64,000 nt of DNA. Origin: an uncultured Caulobacter sp. GTDB taxonomy: Bacteria; Pseudomonadota; Alphaproteobacteria; Caulobacterales; Caulobacteraceae. Made by a program: the position numbers and the translations under genes. The notes below the pieces were generated by a model, which saw only the letters and a program-made list of their open reading frames with translations, was not told the origin of the DNA and searched no databases. Below, in pieces: positions 1 through 8,611 of this stretch. How positions within the stretch are numbered: the first letter of the stretch is position 1; each line of letters begins with the position of its first letter. Where the stretch lies: contig NZ_CAMQSF010000003.1 of assembly GCF_947036865.1 (NCBI RefSeq), positions 176,649 through 240,648 on the forward strand, written 5' to 3'.

Positions 1-203
1 ACTTCGAATACGAGTTCCAGATGACCGCGATGAACCAGCAGCTGGACCGCGAGATCGAGACCGTCTTCCTGATGGCCGATCCGCGCCATCAGGCGATCGC
101 CTCGCGGCTGGTCAAGGAGATCGCCACGCTGGGCGGCGACATCAGCAAGTTCGTGCCGGCGGGCGTCAAGGAGCAACTGCTGGCCAAGGTCGGCCGAGGC
201 TGA
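1..203 (+). CDS. coaD: Phosphopantetheine adenylyltransferase, C-terminal part
   Basis: The gene is cut by the left window edge. The frame begins at base 3 and gives the last 66 residues of CoaD, which transfers AMP from ATP to 4'-phosphopantetheine in the fourth step of coenzyme A synthesis in the cytoplasm. The segment EFQMTAMNQQLDREIETVFL, followed by the 'S...VKEIA..GGDISKFVP' helix and the end of the protein, is the typical C-terminal third of the family. The nucleotide-binding TxGH motif would lie upstream, outside the window. The gene converges on the small minus-strand gene that ends at 259. Confidence 0.9.
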   Translation, partial: FEYEFQMTAMNQQLDREIETVFLMADPRHQAIASRLVKEIATLGGDISKFVPAGVKEQLLAKVGRG

Positions 204-258
204 CGCCGCTGGACAGCGGTTGGGTCGCTTGACGCGCTAACCGCGACACCCGCTCGGT

Positions 259-570
259 CTAGGCGAGGATGTTGGCCACCAGGCCCGTCTGGCCCTTTCG
301 GTCCGGGGCGTTCTGGACCTGCTGCTTGATCATGTCTTTCAGCTTGTCCTCGACCTGCTTGCGCTTCTCCGGCGGCATCGCCTTGACGTCTTCTTCCTTG
401 AGGCCGAGCTTGGCCAGCATCATCGCCCGCATCTTCTGAGCGGGCGACATGGTCTGGTATTTGAGGAATTCGTCCTTGGCCGACGGCTCGTCGACGGAAG
501 ATGTCTTGCCGGCCGTGAGACCCGCATAGAGGCTAACGCCGGCCGTCGAACCGATGGATGAAATGGACAT
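259..570 (-). CDS. Small conserved protein of unknown function (103 aa)
   Basis: I do not recognise a named family. The protein opens with a Ser/Gly/Thr-rich stretch (MSISSIGSTAG), then a charged helical core with the block KDEFLKYQTMSPAQKMR around residues 33-47 and 'LGLKEEDVKAMPPEKRKQVEDKLKD'-type helices. I recall similar DEFLKY..MSPAEKMR proteins in other alphaproteobacteria. It has no signal peptide or membrane segment. The ATG at 570 is preferred because the open frame upstream of it (to 813) is Arg/Pro-rich and has no such core. The gene is divergent from tatA, with about 255 bases between the starts. Confidence 0.7.
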   Translation of the reverse strand: MSISSIGSTAGVSLYAGLTAGKTSSVDEPSAKDEFLKYQTMSPAQKMRAMMLAKLGLKEEDVKAMPPEKRKQVEDKLKDMIKQQVQNAPDRKGQTGLVANILA

Positions 571-825
571 GACGCGCTCCCGAACCGTGGGTTGCGCCGG
601 GGTAGGCAAGAAGCACGCCAAAACGGGAAGTGAAGCTTTACAGGGGCTTGGATCGTCCGGCCGCGAAAAGGCGGGGGCAGGCGGCCGACTTGACCCTGCA
701 GAACTTGCCGCGGTCTTCCTGGCGCGCGCGCCGTGGCCCCGCGCCCCGCGAGCGCCTATATTGCCCGGCATGTTGTAACGACGCGTCGCAGCGGCTACAG
801 GGCGCTGTCGCAAGGAGTCTTAGGT

Positions 826-1050
826 ATGGGAAGTCTCGGTCCTATCCACTGGATCATCGTCGCCGTCGTGGTGCTGCTGCTGTTCGGCGGTCGCGGCAAG
901 CTGTCGGGCATCATGGGCGACGCGGCCAAGGGCATTCGGGCGTTCAAGGACGGCCTGAAGGACGACACCAGCAGCGAAGTCGCCGACAACAAGGCCAAGG
1001 GCGCCCTGCCGCGCACCGAGGCCGAGACGGAAGAGCTCCGCAAGTCGTAA
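826..1050 (+). CDS. tatA: Sec-independent protein translocase TatA (74 aa)
   Basis: TatA forms the pore-like oligomer of the twin-arginine translocase, which moves folded proteins across the inner membrane. One membrane helix spans about residues 5-20 ([16 protein letters not shown]). It is followed by the hinge [22 protein letters not shown] and an acidic/basic amphipathic helix, the standard TatA layout. The ATG at 826 is chosen because AAGGAG lies at 812-817; longer in-frame starts give no TatA N-terminus. It is the first gene of tatA-tatB-tatC, 86 bases before tatB. Confidence 0.95.
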   Translation: MGSLGPIHWIIVAVVVLLLFGGRGKLSGIMGDAAKGIRAFKDGLKDDTSSEVADNKAKGALPRTEAETEELRKS

Positions 1051-1136
1051 GTCACGGCGCGCGGGGAGCGGTTCCCCGCGTGCGACGGTCCAACCTCGCG
1101 GAGGGCCCCTGGGCCCCGCCGCTCTAAGGCGCGTCC

Positions 1137-1727
1137 ATGCTTCCTGATATCGGCGGCACAGAACTCCTCGTCATCGCCGCCGTCGCCCTGATCGTGGTCG
1201 GTCCCAAGGACTTGCCGGTCCTGCTGCGCAAGCTTGGCCAGTTCGTCGGCAAGATGCGCGGCATGGCCTCGGAATTCCGCGCCAGCTTCGACGAGATGGC
1301 CCGCCAGTCCGAGCTGGACGAGCTGCGCCGCGAGGTCGAAGCCATGCGCGCCGGCCAGTTCGCTCACCCGCTTCAGCCGACGGTCGAGGCGGCCTCCAGC
1401 AACCATGTCGACCAGGTCTTCACTGACATCGACGCGTCGCTGTCCAGCGGCGCGACCCAGATGCATCCCTATGCCGGCGGCGAGGTCCACAACACGATCC
1501 TGCCGCCCGAGCCCGCGCCGACGCCCGCCGTCGAGATCGTCGAAAAGCCCAAGCGCGCGCCGCGCAAGAAGGCCGCGAGCGAGACCGCCGGGGTCGAGGC
1601 GGCCAAGGCGCCGCGCAAGACCTCGGCCAAGAAGGACATCACCGTCGAGGCCCCCAAGGCCGTGCGCGCGCCGCGTAAGCGCGCCGCCAAGGCCGGCGGC
1701 TCGACCGCCTCGGATATCGTCTCGTGA
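1137..1727 (+). CDS. tatB: Sec-independent protein translocase TatB (196 aa)
   Basis: TatB and TatC form the receptor for twin-arginine signal peptides at the inner membrane. The N-terminus (MLPDIGGTELLVIAAVALIV) is the single membrane helix, followed by GPKDLPVLLRKLGQFVGKMR, the conserved TatB hinge and amphipathic helix. From about residue 130 the protein becomes an Ala/Pro/Lys/Arg tail with repeated 'APRK' units (RAPRKKAAS, KAPRKTSAK, RAPRKRAAK). Long C-terminal extensions are known in alphaproteobacterial TatB, but this one resembles a histone-H1-like tail. It overlaps tatC by 4 bases (GTGA at 1724). Confidence 0.95.
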   Translation: MLPDIGGTELLVIAAVALIVVGPKDLPVLLRKLGQFVGKMRGMASEFRASFDEMARQSELDELRREVEAMRAGQFAHPLQPTVEAASSNHVDQVFTDIDASLSSGATQMHPYAGGEVHNTILPPEPAPTPAVEIVEKPKRAPRKKAASETAGVEAAKAPRKTSAKKDITVEAPKAVRAPRKRAAKAGGSTASDIVS

Positions 1728-2626
1728 GCAAGGCCATCGGATACGACCCCGAGGAGGAGATCGAAGCCTCCCGCGCGCCGCTGCTGGATCACCTGATCGA
1801 GCTGCGCATGCGCCTGATCGTCTGCGTCGGCGCCATCGCCGTGGCGTTCGGGATCTGCTTCGCCTTCATCAAGCCGATCTTCCTGTTCCTGGTGCGGCCG
1901 TTCACCGTGGCCGAGGGGCTGAAGGCGGTGCAGGACGCGGGCGGCCATCACGGCTCGTTCGACCTCGTTTTGGCCCTGACCGGCTTCAAGAAGGTGCCCG
2001 CGGGCGCGTTGCAGAACATCACCCTGCAGGCCACCGCGCCGCTGGAGCAGTTCTTCACCAACATCAAGCTGTCGGCCTTCGCCGCGATCGTCCTGGCCTT
2101 CCCGGTGATCGCCTGGCAGCTCTACCGCTTCGTCGCGCCCGGTCTCTACAAGAAGGAGCGCAACGCGTTCCTGCCGTTCCTGATCGCCTCGCCGGTGCTG
2201 TTCCTGCTGGGCGCGTCGCTGGTCTATTACGTGATGCTGCCGTTCGTGCTGTGGTTCTCGCTGAGCCAGCAGATCGTCGGAGATGGGGTCAAGGTCGTCC
2301 TGCAGACACGGGTCTCGGAATATCTGACGCTCGTCACGACCTTGCTCCTGGCCTTCGGCCTCAGCTTCCAGCTGCCCGTGGTGCTGTCCCTCGCCGGCCT
2401 GGCGGGCCTGGTCGATTCCAAGATGCTGCGGGCCGGCCGGCGCTACGCCATCGTCGCGGTCTTCGTGATCGCCGCCATCGTCACCCCGCCCGACCCGATC
2501 AGCCAGATCACCCTCGCGGTGCCGCTGTGCCTGCTCTACGAGGTCTCGATCTGGTGCGTGTGGCTGATCGAACGCCGGCGCAAGAAGGAAGACGAGGAAG
2601 CCGGCCGGGACATCGTGTCGGTGTAG
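1724..2626 (+). CDS. tatC: Twin-arginine translocase subunit TatC (300 aa)
   Basis: TatC is the polytopic core of the Tat translocase and contacts the twin-arginine motif directly. The N-terminal signature 'PLLDHLIELRMRL' (family motif HLxELRxRL) precedes the first of six predicted membrane helices. The loop 'FVAPGLYKKERNAFLPF' and the 'TPPDPISQITLAVPLCLLYE' end region are characteristic. The start is a GTG inside the tatB stop overlap, which implies translational coupling. At 300 residues it is slightly longer than E. coli TatC because of a periplasmic insertion around residues 63-100. A strong hairpin with T-run follows downstream at 2762-2789. Confidence 0.96.
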   Translation: MSKAIGYDPEEEIEASRAPLLDHLIELRMRLIVCVGAIAVAFGICFAFIKPIFLFLVRPFTVAEGLKAVQDAGGHHGSFDLVLALTGFKKVPAGALQNITLQATAPLEQFFTNIKLSAFAAIVLAFPVIAWQLYRFVAPGLYKKERNAFLPFLIASPVLFLLGASLVYYVMLPFVLWFSLSQQIVGDGVKVVLQTRVSEYLTLVTTLLLAFGLSFQLPVVLSLAGLAGLVDSKMLRAGRRYAIVAVFVIAAIVTPPDPISQITLAVPLCLLYEVSIWCVWLIERRRKKEDEEAGRDIVSV

Positions 2627-2631
2627 GAAAT

Positions 2632-2750
2632 ACCCTTCCCCCTTGATGGGGGAAGGGTAGGGATGGGGGTGAACGCTGAGCTGGCCTAGGCGTCCGGCGT
2701 CCACCGCCATGCTCACCCCACCCCTGCCTCCGCCCATCAAGGGGAGGGGA
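2632..2750. repeat. Paired inverted intergenic palindromes, family A, copy 1 (REPIN-like)
   Basis: The left arm (2632-2671) contains the hairpin CCCTTCCCCC-TTGAT-GGGGGAAGGG followed by TAGGGATGGGGGTGA. The right arm (2711-2750) is its inverted counterpart, starting CTCACCCCACCCCTGCC and ending GGGGAGGGG. About 40 bases separate the arms. The same design recurs at 4982-5120. It sits between the convergent tatC and the minus-strand gene at 2820. Confidence 0.75.
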
Positions 2751-2755
2751 ACACG

Positions 2756-2795
2756 AAAAAGGCCCCGCGACGGGAGTCGCGGGGCTTTTCGTTTT
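2756..2795. terminator. Bidirectional intrinsic terminator between tatC and the gene at 2820
   Basis: A perfect 10-bp stem, GCCCCGCGAC (2762-2771) with GTCGCGGGGC (2776-2785), closes a GGGA loop. It is followed by TTTTCGTTTT on the plus strand and preceded by AAAAA at 2756-2760, so it can stop transcription from both convergent sides. Confidence 0.85.
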
Positions 2796-2819
2796 CGGTC
2801 GGGAGACGTGGGAGAGCTG

Positions 2820-3284
2820 TTAGGCGGCGGCGCCGTTGCGCGCGGTCAGCTGGGCCTTGGCGGCGCGGACGGTGTCGGCGACGCAGGCCTGATAGCTGAT
2901 GGCGCTGAAGTTCGGCTGGGCGCGGCAGACCGTCGTGGCCGCGGTGCGGATTTCGCTGTGGATCTGGTCCAGCGTCTTGCCCTTCAGCGAGATGCGGACG
3001 ACCGAGACGGTCTCGGCCTTCAGCGCCTTGCCGGCGTCGCGGGCGCGCAGGATCATCGCCAGCTGGCGGTGAGCGCTCATCAGCGCGGTGTCGACGCAGT
3101 CCTGAGCGGCGACCTTGGCGCCGGCGGCGCAGACGCTGTCGGCGGCGGCCTTGATCTCGTTTTCGATCTGGACCGAGGTCTTGCCCGTGATCGAGACGCG
3201 GACTTCTTCGGTAGTCTTGGCGCCGGCCGGAGCGGCGACGACGGCGGCGAGGGTCAGGGCGGCGAAAGCGGCGAACGTCTTCAT
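2820..3284 (-). CDS. Secreted protein with two tandem UrcA-like repeats (154 aa)
   Basis: The signal peptide (MKTFAAFAALTLAAVVAAPAGA, cleavage near residue 22) indicates a periplasmic protein. The mature part is two copies of one unit. Copy 1 begins VRVSITGKTSVQIENEIK and copy 2 VRISLKGKTLDQIHSEIR; each is followed by 'AA..VC' and a second Cys 10-13 residues later (AAQDCVD, SYQACVAD). The pattern of a beta strand, a helix and a Cys pair resembles the small UrcA-type alphaproteobacterial exported proteins, usually a single unit. Function is unknown. A bidirectional terminator follows. Confidence 0.7.
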   Translation of the reverse strand: MKTFAAFAALTLAAVVAAPAGAKTTEEVRVSITGKTSVQIENEIKAAADSVCAAGAKVAAQDCVDTALMSAHRQLAMILRARDAGKALKAETVSVVRISLKGKTLDQIHSEIRTAATTVCRAQPNFSAISYQACVADTVRAAKAQLTARNGAAA

Positions 3285-3668
3285 GATCGGATCAAATCCC
3301 TTGAATGATCGAAAGGGCCGGGGGAGGAGGGCCGTGGGGCGGAGAAAACGCGTACTGAAAAACGAGGCGCGCTTATCCGCGCCGGGGATTAAGTCCCGAT
3401 GACAAAGCGCGGATAATTTCCGTTAACAGGGGGATTGTTCGTGCCGCGGGCCGGGAAAACGCGGAATCCCTCGCCGTCTGGCCTGCGACATGCGGTCGCA
3501 CGTTCCCGAAAATCGGTGTTTGGCGCAATGTCGCGCAAGGGGCGAGGGCGCGGTCGCGGATCACGAAGCCGTTGAGCGGCGGCCTCGTCGCCCGGAACGC
3601 TTGGCGCCCCCGCCGACGCGCCTTAGAGAGGGCGTTTCTCCATCGCCTCTCTCCCGAGCTTGCGTTCG
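3285..3668. other. 384-bp intergenic gap upstream of serS
   Basis: Divergent intergenic region between the minus-strand secreted-protein gene and serS. It has a relatively A/T-rich stretch around 3385-3445 (for example GGATAATTTCCGTTAAC), likely promoter DNA for the minus-strand gene. I see no convincing coding frame, T-box or riboswitch fold in front of serS. Confidence 0.4.
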
Positions 3669-4964
3669 ATGCACGACATCAAGGCCATTCGCGACAATCC
3701 CGAAGCCTTCGACCGCCACTGGTCGGCCAAGGGCCGGTCGGGCGCGGCCGCCGAGGCCGTCAAGCTCGACGCCCAGCTACGCGCGGCCCAGACGGCGTTG
3801 CAGGAAGCCCAGGCCAAGCGCAACGAAAGCTCCAAGCTGATCGGCATGGCCAAGGCCAAGAAGGACGAGGCCGAGGCCCAGCGCCTGATGGCCGAGGTCG
3901 AGGCGCTGAAGGGCGTCATGGCGACGGCCTCGGAAGAACAGGACCTGGTCGGCGGCAAGCTGAAGGACCTCTTGGCCAGCCTGCCCAATATCCCCGCGCC
4001 GGAGGTTCCCCAGGGCGAGGACGAGCACGGCAATGTCGAGCAGCGCCGCTGGGGCGACGCCCAGGCCCTGCCGGCCGGCAAGCTGAACAAGCCCAAGGAC
4101 CACGTCGACCTCGGCGCGGCCCTCGGCGGCATGGACTTCGAAGCCGCCGCCCGCATGAGCGGCGCGCGCTTCGTGGTGCTCAAGAAGGAGATCGCCCGCC
4201 TGGAGCGCGCGATCGGCCAGTTCATGCTGGACCTGCAGACGGTCGAGCATGGCTACACGGAGGTCAGCCCACCGCTGCTGGTGCGCGATGAGGCGCTCTA
4301 CGGGACGGGACAGCTTCCGAAGTTCGCCGAGGACCTGTTTCACACCGACGACGACCGTTGGCTGATCCCCACGGCCGAAGTATCCCTGACCAACATCGTC
4401 CGCGAGCAGCTCGTCGCCGAGGAAGAGCTGCCGATGCGCCTGACGGCCCTGACGCCGTCGTTCCGGGCCGAGGCCGGCTCGGCGGGGCGCGACACGCGCG
4501 GCATGATCCGCCAGCACCAGTTCTACAAGGTCGAGCTGGTCTCGATCACCACCCCCGACCAGTCCGAGGCCGAGCACCAGCGCATGGTCGAGTGCGCGGA
4601 AGCCGTGCTGAAGAAGCTGGAGCTGCCGTTCCGCACCATGCTGCTGTGCACCGGCGACATGGGCTTTGGCGCGAGGAAGACCTATGACCTCGAGGTCTGG
4701 CTGCCGTCGCAGGACATGTACCGCGAGATCAGCTCGTGCTCGAACTGCGGCGACTTCCAGGCCCGCCGCATGGACGCCCGCTACCGCAAGGCCGGCGAGA
4801 AGGGCGGCCACTTCGTCCACACCCTGAACGGCTCGGGCCTGGCCGTCGGCCGCACCCTGGTGGCGGTGCTCGAGAACTATCAGGACGAGGGCGGCCGCAT
4901 CCACATCCCGGCGGCGCTGCGGCCTTACATGGGCGGGCTGACGCACATCGGGGGCGAGGGGTGA
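3669..4964 (+). CDS. serS: Serine--tRNA ligase (431 aa)
   Basis: Class II aminoacyl-tRNA synthetase that charges tRNA-Ser. The N-terminus ([18 protein letters not shown]) leads into a long antiparallel coiled coil (about residues 30-110, Ala/Lys/Glu-rich) that contacts the tRNA variable arm. Motif 2 appears as [20 protein letters not shown] and motif 3 as [19 protein letters not shown]. The ATG at 3669 matches the family N-terminus; a TTG three codons upstream is less likely. Length is normal for bacteria. It lies 162 bases before surE, separated by a palindromic repeat pair. Confidence 0.96.
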   Translation: MHDIKAIRDNPEAFDRHWSAKGRSGAAAEAVKLDAQLRAAQTALQEAQAKRNESSKLIGMAKAKKDEAEAQRLMAEVEALKGVMATASEEQDLVGGKLKDLLASLPNIPAPEVPQGEDEHGNVEQRRWGDAQALPAGKLNKPKDHVDLGAALGGMDFEAAARMSGARFVVLKKEIARLERAIGQFMLDLQTVEHGYTEVSPPLLVRDEALYGTGQLPKFAEDLFHTDDDRWLIPTAEVSLTNIVREQLVAEEELPMRLTALTPSFRAEAGSAGRDTRGMIRQHQFYKVELVSITTPDQSEAEHQRMVECAEAVLKKLELPFRTMLLCTGDMGFGARKTYDLEVWLPSQDMYREISSCSNCGDFQARRMDARYRKAGEKGGHFVHTLNGSGLAVGRTLVAVLENYQDEGGRIHIPAALRPYMGGLTHIGGEG

Positions 4965-4981
4965 GGCGCGTTCAGAAGCAT

Positions 4982-5120
4982 TCCTTCCCCCTTGATGGGG
5001 GAAGGGTAGGGATGGGGGTGTCTCGGCCTCTCAGCCTCTCCGTGGCTGGCGGGCTGACGCCGCTGATCGTCGGCGGCCGCCTCACCCCCACCCAACCCTC
5101 CCCCATCGAGGGGGAGGGCT
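4982..5120. repeat. Paired inverted intergenic palindromes, family A, copy 2 (REPIN-like)
   Basis: The left arm, 4982-5020, reads CCTTCCCCCTTGATGGGGGA, then AGGGTAGGGATGGGGGTG. The right arm, 5081-5120, starts CTCACCCCCACCCAACCCTC and ends ATCGAGGGGGAGGG. The spacer is about 60 bases. The right arm ends only 6-8 bases before the surE ATG, and its GGGGGAGGG is the only Shine-Dalgarno-like purine run there. Confidence 0.75.
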
Positions 5121-5126
5121 AGAGCG

Positions 5127-5924
5127 ATGCGCATCCTCCTCACCAACGACGACGGCATCCACGCCCCCGGCCTCGCGAGCCTGGAGCGGATCGCCCGCGC
5201 CCTGACCGACGATGTCTGGATCTGCGCGCCGGAGTACGAGCAGTCCGGCGCCAGCCGCGCCCTGACCCTGTCCGACCCGATCCGCGTGCGCCGGCTGGAG
5301 CCGCGCCGCTTCGCCGTCGAGGGCACGCCGACCGACTGCGTGATGATGGCCGTGCAGCAGCTGATCGACGACGGCAAGTCGCCGGATCTGGTGCTGTCCG
5401 GCGTCAATCGCGGCCAGAACCTGGCCGAGGACGTGACCCTGTCGGGCACGGTCGCCGGCGCCATCGAGGGCATGGCCCACGGCATTCCGGCGATCGCCCT
5501 GTCCCAGACCTTGAACTTCTTCCACGACGAGGTGGTGGTCCACTGGGAAACCGCCGAGCATTTCGGCCCCGGGATCATCCGGCGGCTGCTGGAGGTGGGC
5601 TGGCCCGCCGACGTGGTGATGAACGTCAACTTCCCCGCTTTGCCGCCCGAGGCGATCAAGGCGGTGGAGGTGACCCGTCAGGGCTTCCGCGACGGCCTGC
5701 TGCGCAAGATGGAAAAGCGCACCGACCTGCGCGGCCGCGACTATTACTGGATGGGCTTCTCGGCCAAGGCCTCCGAGCCCGCCGAGGGCACCGACCTGCG
5801 CGCGGTCTATGACGGCCGCATCTCGGTCACCCCGTTGCACATCGACCTGACGCACCACGAGACCGTCCATAAGCTGAAGGGCGTCCTGGGCGGCGCGCCG
5901 CCCGCGCCGAAGGTGGGCGCATGA
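5127..5924 (+). CDS. surE: 5'/3'-nucleotidase SurE (265 aa)
   Basis: SurE is a metal-dependent phosphatase acting on nucleoside monophosphates, associated with stationary-phase survival. The N-terminal metal site [16 protein letters not shown] is diagnostic. [20 protein letters not shown] (about residues 91-110) supplies the further conserved Asn and the catalytic loop, and 'VMNVNFP' follows in the C-terminal half. The ATG at 5127 gives the canonical N-terminus. The next gene, pcm, overlaps by ATGA, the familiar surE-pcm pairing also seen next to nlpD-type genes in other proteobacteria. Confidence 0.96.
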   Translation: MRILLTNDDGIHAPGLASLERIARALTDDVWICAPEYEQSGASRALTLSDPIRVRRLEPRRFAVEGTPTDCVMMAVQQLIDDGKSPDLVLSGVNRGQNLAEDVTLSGTVAGAIEGMAHGIPAIALSQTLNFFHDEVVVHWETAEHFGPGIIRRLLEVGWPADVVMNVNFPALPPEAIKAVEVTRQGFRDGLLRKMEKRTDLRGRDYYWMGFSAKASEPAEGTDLRAVYDGRISVTPLHIDLTHHETVHKLKGVLGGAPPAPKVGA

Positions 5925-6589
5925 GCGGTCGGACGACCAAGGCCGCCCAGGAGGCCAAGGCCGACCTGCCGCGCCTGATGCAGGCGCTGCGCGAGCAAGG
6001 CGTCACCGATCCCCAGGTGCTGAAGGCGATCGAGACCACGCCGCGCGATCTCTTCACGCCCGATCTGTTCAAGGACCGCTCGTGGGAGGACTCGGCCCTG
6101 CCGATCGCCTGCGGCCAGACCATCAGTCAGCCGTTCATCGTCGGCCTGATGACCCAGGCCCTGACGGTCGAGCCGCGCTCGCGGGTGCTGGAGATCGGCA
6201 CCGGCTCGGGCTATCAGACCACGATCCTCAGCAAGGTCTCCCGCCTCGTCTACACGATCGAGCGCTATCGCACCCTGATGAAGGAGGCCGAGGGCCGCTT
6301 TCAGGCCCTGGGCCTGACCAATGTCATCACCAAGTTCGGCGATGGCGGCGAGGGCTGGGCCGAGCAGGCGCCGTTCGACCGCATTATGGTCACGGCGGCG
6401 GCGGAAGATGATCCCAAGCGGCTGCTATCGCAGCTGAAGCCCAACGGCGTGCTGGTCGCGCCGGTGGGCAAGGGGCCTGTACAGAGCCTTCGCCGCTATG
6501 CCGGCGACGGCAAGGGGGGCTTCCGCGTGGAGATCCTTTGCGACGTGCGCTTCGTGCCGCTGCTGGCCGGGGTGGCGAAGGATCAATGA
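5921..6589 (+). CDS. pcm: Protein-L-isoaspartate O-methyltransferase (222 aa)
   Basis: SAM-dependent enzyme that methylates isoaspartyl residues in aged proteins and starts their repair. The motif '[16 protein letters not shown]' is the family signature upstream of the SAM-binding loop [12 protein letters not shown] (about residues 90-101). '[32 protein letters not shown]' is the usual core strand and C-terminal sheet region. It is translationally coupled to surE by a 4-base overlap. The N-terminal block before ALREQGV (about 20 residues, Lys/Ala-rich) is a little longer than in E. coli. Confidence 0.95.
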   Translation: MSGRTTKAAQEAKADLPRLMQALREQGVTDPQVLKAIETTPRDLFTPDLFKDRSWEDSALPIACGQTISQPFIVGLMTQALTVEPRSRVLEIGTGSGYQTTILSKVSRLVYTIERYRTLMKEAEGRFQALGLTNVITKFGDGGEGWAEQAPFDRIMVTAAAEDDPKRLLSQLKPNGVLVAPVGKGPVQSLRRYAGDGKGGFRVEILCDVRFVPLLAGVAKDQ

Positions 6590-6681
6590 GTCTGGGGAGC
6601 GCGGCGTTTCGCGCTCTCGATGTTAAAGGTTGGTTTACCCTGGCGGAGCCCTGTGGAGGCCCCGACGGGAAAGGAGAGGCT

Positions 6682-8556
6682 ATGAGGCAGTTGTGGACGC
6701 GCGCGGCGGTGATCGCCCTGACGGCTGGAACGCTCGGCGCCCATGCCGAGAGCGCGCGGGCGGCGGGCCAGCGCTTCACGCCGAACTTCCCGATCACCCA
6801 GCCGCCGGCCCAGCCCGCGACCCCATCGACGGCGCCGGCGTCGGAGACGATTTCGACCGCGCCGAGCGCGCCGGAAACCCTGCCGCGCCCGGTTCCGATC
6901 CAGAACGCGCCCCCGGCGATCGCCCAGACCGAGCTTCCGCCGCCCGCGCCCGTCCGCGCCGCGCCGACCGCGCAGACGGCGGTCCGCCCCGCGCCGCCGA
7001 AGACCGTCGTCACCACCACCGTCACCGGTCCGCTGGTGAATGTGCCCGGCAAGGCGCAGCTGCACGTCGTCGAGTCGGGCGACGCGCTGGACGCCATCGC
7101 GCGCGGCATGGGCTCGACCCGCGCCGAGCTCGTCGAGCTGAACAAGCTCAAGGCCCCGTACCACCTGAAGCTTGGCCAGAAGATCAAGGGCCCGCCCAAG
7201 GACGACCAGAAGGCCTATGTCGTCCAGACGGGCGACACGATGTTCGCCATCGCCAAGCGCTTCAACGTCACCGCCGCGGCCCTGGCCGAGGAGAACGGCC
7301 TGAAGGCCGGGGCGGCGATCAAGAAGGGCGAGAAGCTGATCCTGCCGGAAGGCTTCAAGGACAAGGGTCCGATCAAGACCACCCAGGTGCTGGCCAGCGC
7401 GCCGGGCTCCCAGACTGCCGAAGCCGAACCCGCGCCGACGGCGGCGCCCAGCCGCCCGACCGCCGCGCCCTCGCGCGCGAGCCGTCAGCCCGTCGCCACG
7501 AGCGCCGCCGAGCCGGCCGTGACGAGCACCACCACGCTCAGCGTCACCGGCTCGGTGATCACGGTCGACGGTCCGCGCCCGATCCACACCGTGCGCTCGG
7601 GCGACACCCTGAGCTCGATCGCCCGCAAGTTCGACGTCAGCGTCGGCGACCTGGCCGACGACAACAACATCAAGGCCACCAAGCCGCTGCGGCCGGGCCA
7701 GAAGATCAAGGGGCCGCCCAGCGACCGCAAGGCCTATGTCGCCCAGACCGGCGACAACCTCACCGAGATCGCCAAGCGCTTCAATGTCAGCGTCAAGTCG
7801 CTGGCCGCCGAGAACGGCCTGCGCGCCACGGCGGCGATCAAGAAGGGCCAGAAGATCCGCCTGCCGGAGGGCTACAAGGACAAGGGGCCGATCCGTGTCA
7901 CCACCTCGGTGGCGGCGGCCCGACCGACCGAGACCCAGAACAGCTACGCCAAGGTCGAGACTCCCACGTCGGCGCCGTCTCGCCCGGCCTATACGCCGCC
8001 CGCCAACCCGGGCGGCCCCGTGCCCTATGCGCCGAGCGGCAACAGCTATCCCCGTCCGAGCGCGCCGGTCGCCGCCCAGCCCGTCTCGCCCTCGACCGGC
8101 TCGCGGCCGATCATCGAGAGCAGCGCCGCGCCGACCGAGGCCGAGATCATCGCCTCGGGCAAGGGCAAGTTCGCCTGGCCGGTTCGGGGCGAGATCATCT
8201 CGGACTTCGGGGTGAAGGGCGCGGGCCAGCGCAACGACGGTCTCGACATCCGCGCGCCGCAGGGCGCGCCGGTCCTGTCGTCCGCCGACGGCGAGGTGGC
8301 CTATGCCGGCAACCAGGTTCCGATGTTCGGCAATCTCGTGCTCGTCAAGCACGCCGACGGATGGGTGACGGCCTATGCCCACCTGTCCAGCATCAATGTG
8401 AAGATGCGCCAGCAGGTGCGGCAGGGCGAGCAGATCGGCGCCGTCGGCTCCACCGGCGGGGCCAACGAGACCAAGCTGCACTTCGAGATGCGCTACGCCC
8501 CCACTGTCAAGGACAAGGCCAAGCCGGTCGACCCGGCCCTGGTGCTGCCCAAGTAA
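6682..8556 (+). CDS. dipM: DipM-like LysM/LytM cell-division factor (624 aa)
   Basis: Periplasmic peptidoglycan-binding factor matching Caulobacter DipM (NlpD/EnvC class), which regulates septal autolysins. It has a signal peptide (MRQLWTRAAVIALTAGTLGA), a Pro/Ala-rich linker, and four LysM modules in two pairs (about 126-170, 178-225, 301-345 and 351-399, each starting HVV.SGD, VVQTGD, HTVRSGD, VAQTGD). A second Pro-rich linker leads to a C-terminal LytM/M23 domain (about 495-620). In the zinc motifs the first His is Asn518 (N-D-G-L-D522) and the first His of HxH is Lys598 (K-L-H600), so the domain should not be an active endopeptidase. The ATG at 6682 is preceded by AAGGAG at 6671. A terminator follows. 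Confidence 0.88.
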   Translation: MRQLWTRAAVIALTAGTLGAHAESARAAGQRFTPNFPITQPPAQPATPSTAPASETISTAPSAPETLPRPVPIQNAPPAIAQTELPPPAPVRAAPTAQTAVRPAPPKTVVTTTVTGPLVNVPGKAQLHVVESGDALDAIARGMGSTRAELVELNKLKAPYHLKLGQKIKGPPKDDQKAYVVQTGDTMFAIAKRFNVTAAALAEENGLKAGAAIKKGEKLILPEGFKDKGPIKTTQVLASAPGSQTAEAEPAPTAAPSRPTAAPSRASRQPVATSAAEPAVTSTTTLSVTGSVITVDGPRPIHTVRSGDTLSSIARKFDVSVGDLADDNNIKATKPLRPGQKIKGPPSDRKAYVAQTGDNLTEIAKRFNVSVKSLAAENGLRATAAIKKGQKIRLPEGYKDKGPIRVTTSVAAARPTETQNSYAKVETPTSAPSRPAYTPPANPGGPVPYAPSGNSYPRPSAPVAAQPVSPSTGSRPIIESSAAPTEAEIIASGKGKFAWPVRGEIISDFGVKGAGQRNDGLDIRAPQGAPVLSSADGEVAYAGNQVPMFGNLVLVKHADGWVTAYAHLSSINVKMRQQVRQGEQIGAVGSTGGANETKLHFEMRYAPTVKDKAKPVDPALVLPK

Positions 8557-8563
8557 GACAGAG

Positions 8564-8591
8564 GCCCGCTTCGAAAGAGGCGGGCTTTTTT
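8564..8591 (+). terminator. Intrinsic terminator after dipM
   Basis: The stem GCCCGCTTC (8564-8572) with GAGGCGGGC (8577-8585) closes a GAAA tetraloop with one G-T wobble, followed by six T. Confidence 0.9.
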
Positions 8592-8611
8592 CTCGGCTGA
8601 TCCCATCCCCG

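Noticed and set aside
3373..3564. 63-codon minus-strand frame upstream of serS
   Set aside because: No ribosome-binding site, no family, and composition typical of intergenic DNA; the gap is better explained as promoter region.
3285..3668. T-box or other tRNA-sensing leader before serS
   Set aside because: No specifier loop, T-box sequence or terminator/antiterminator pair could be found; T-boxes are also not expected in alphaproteobacteria.
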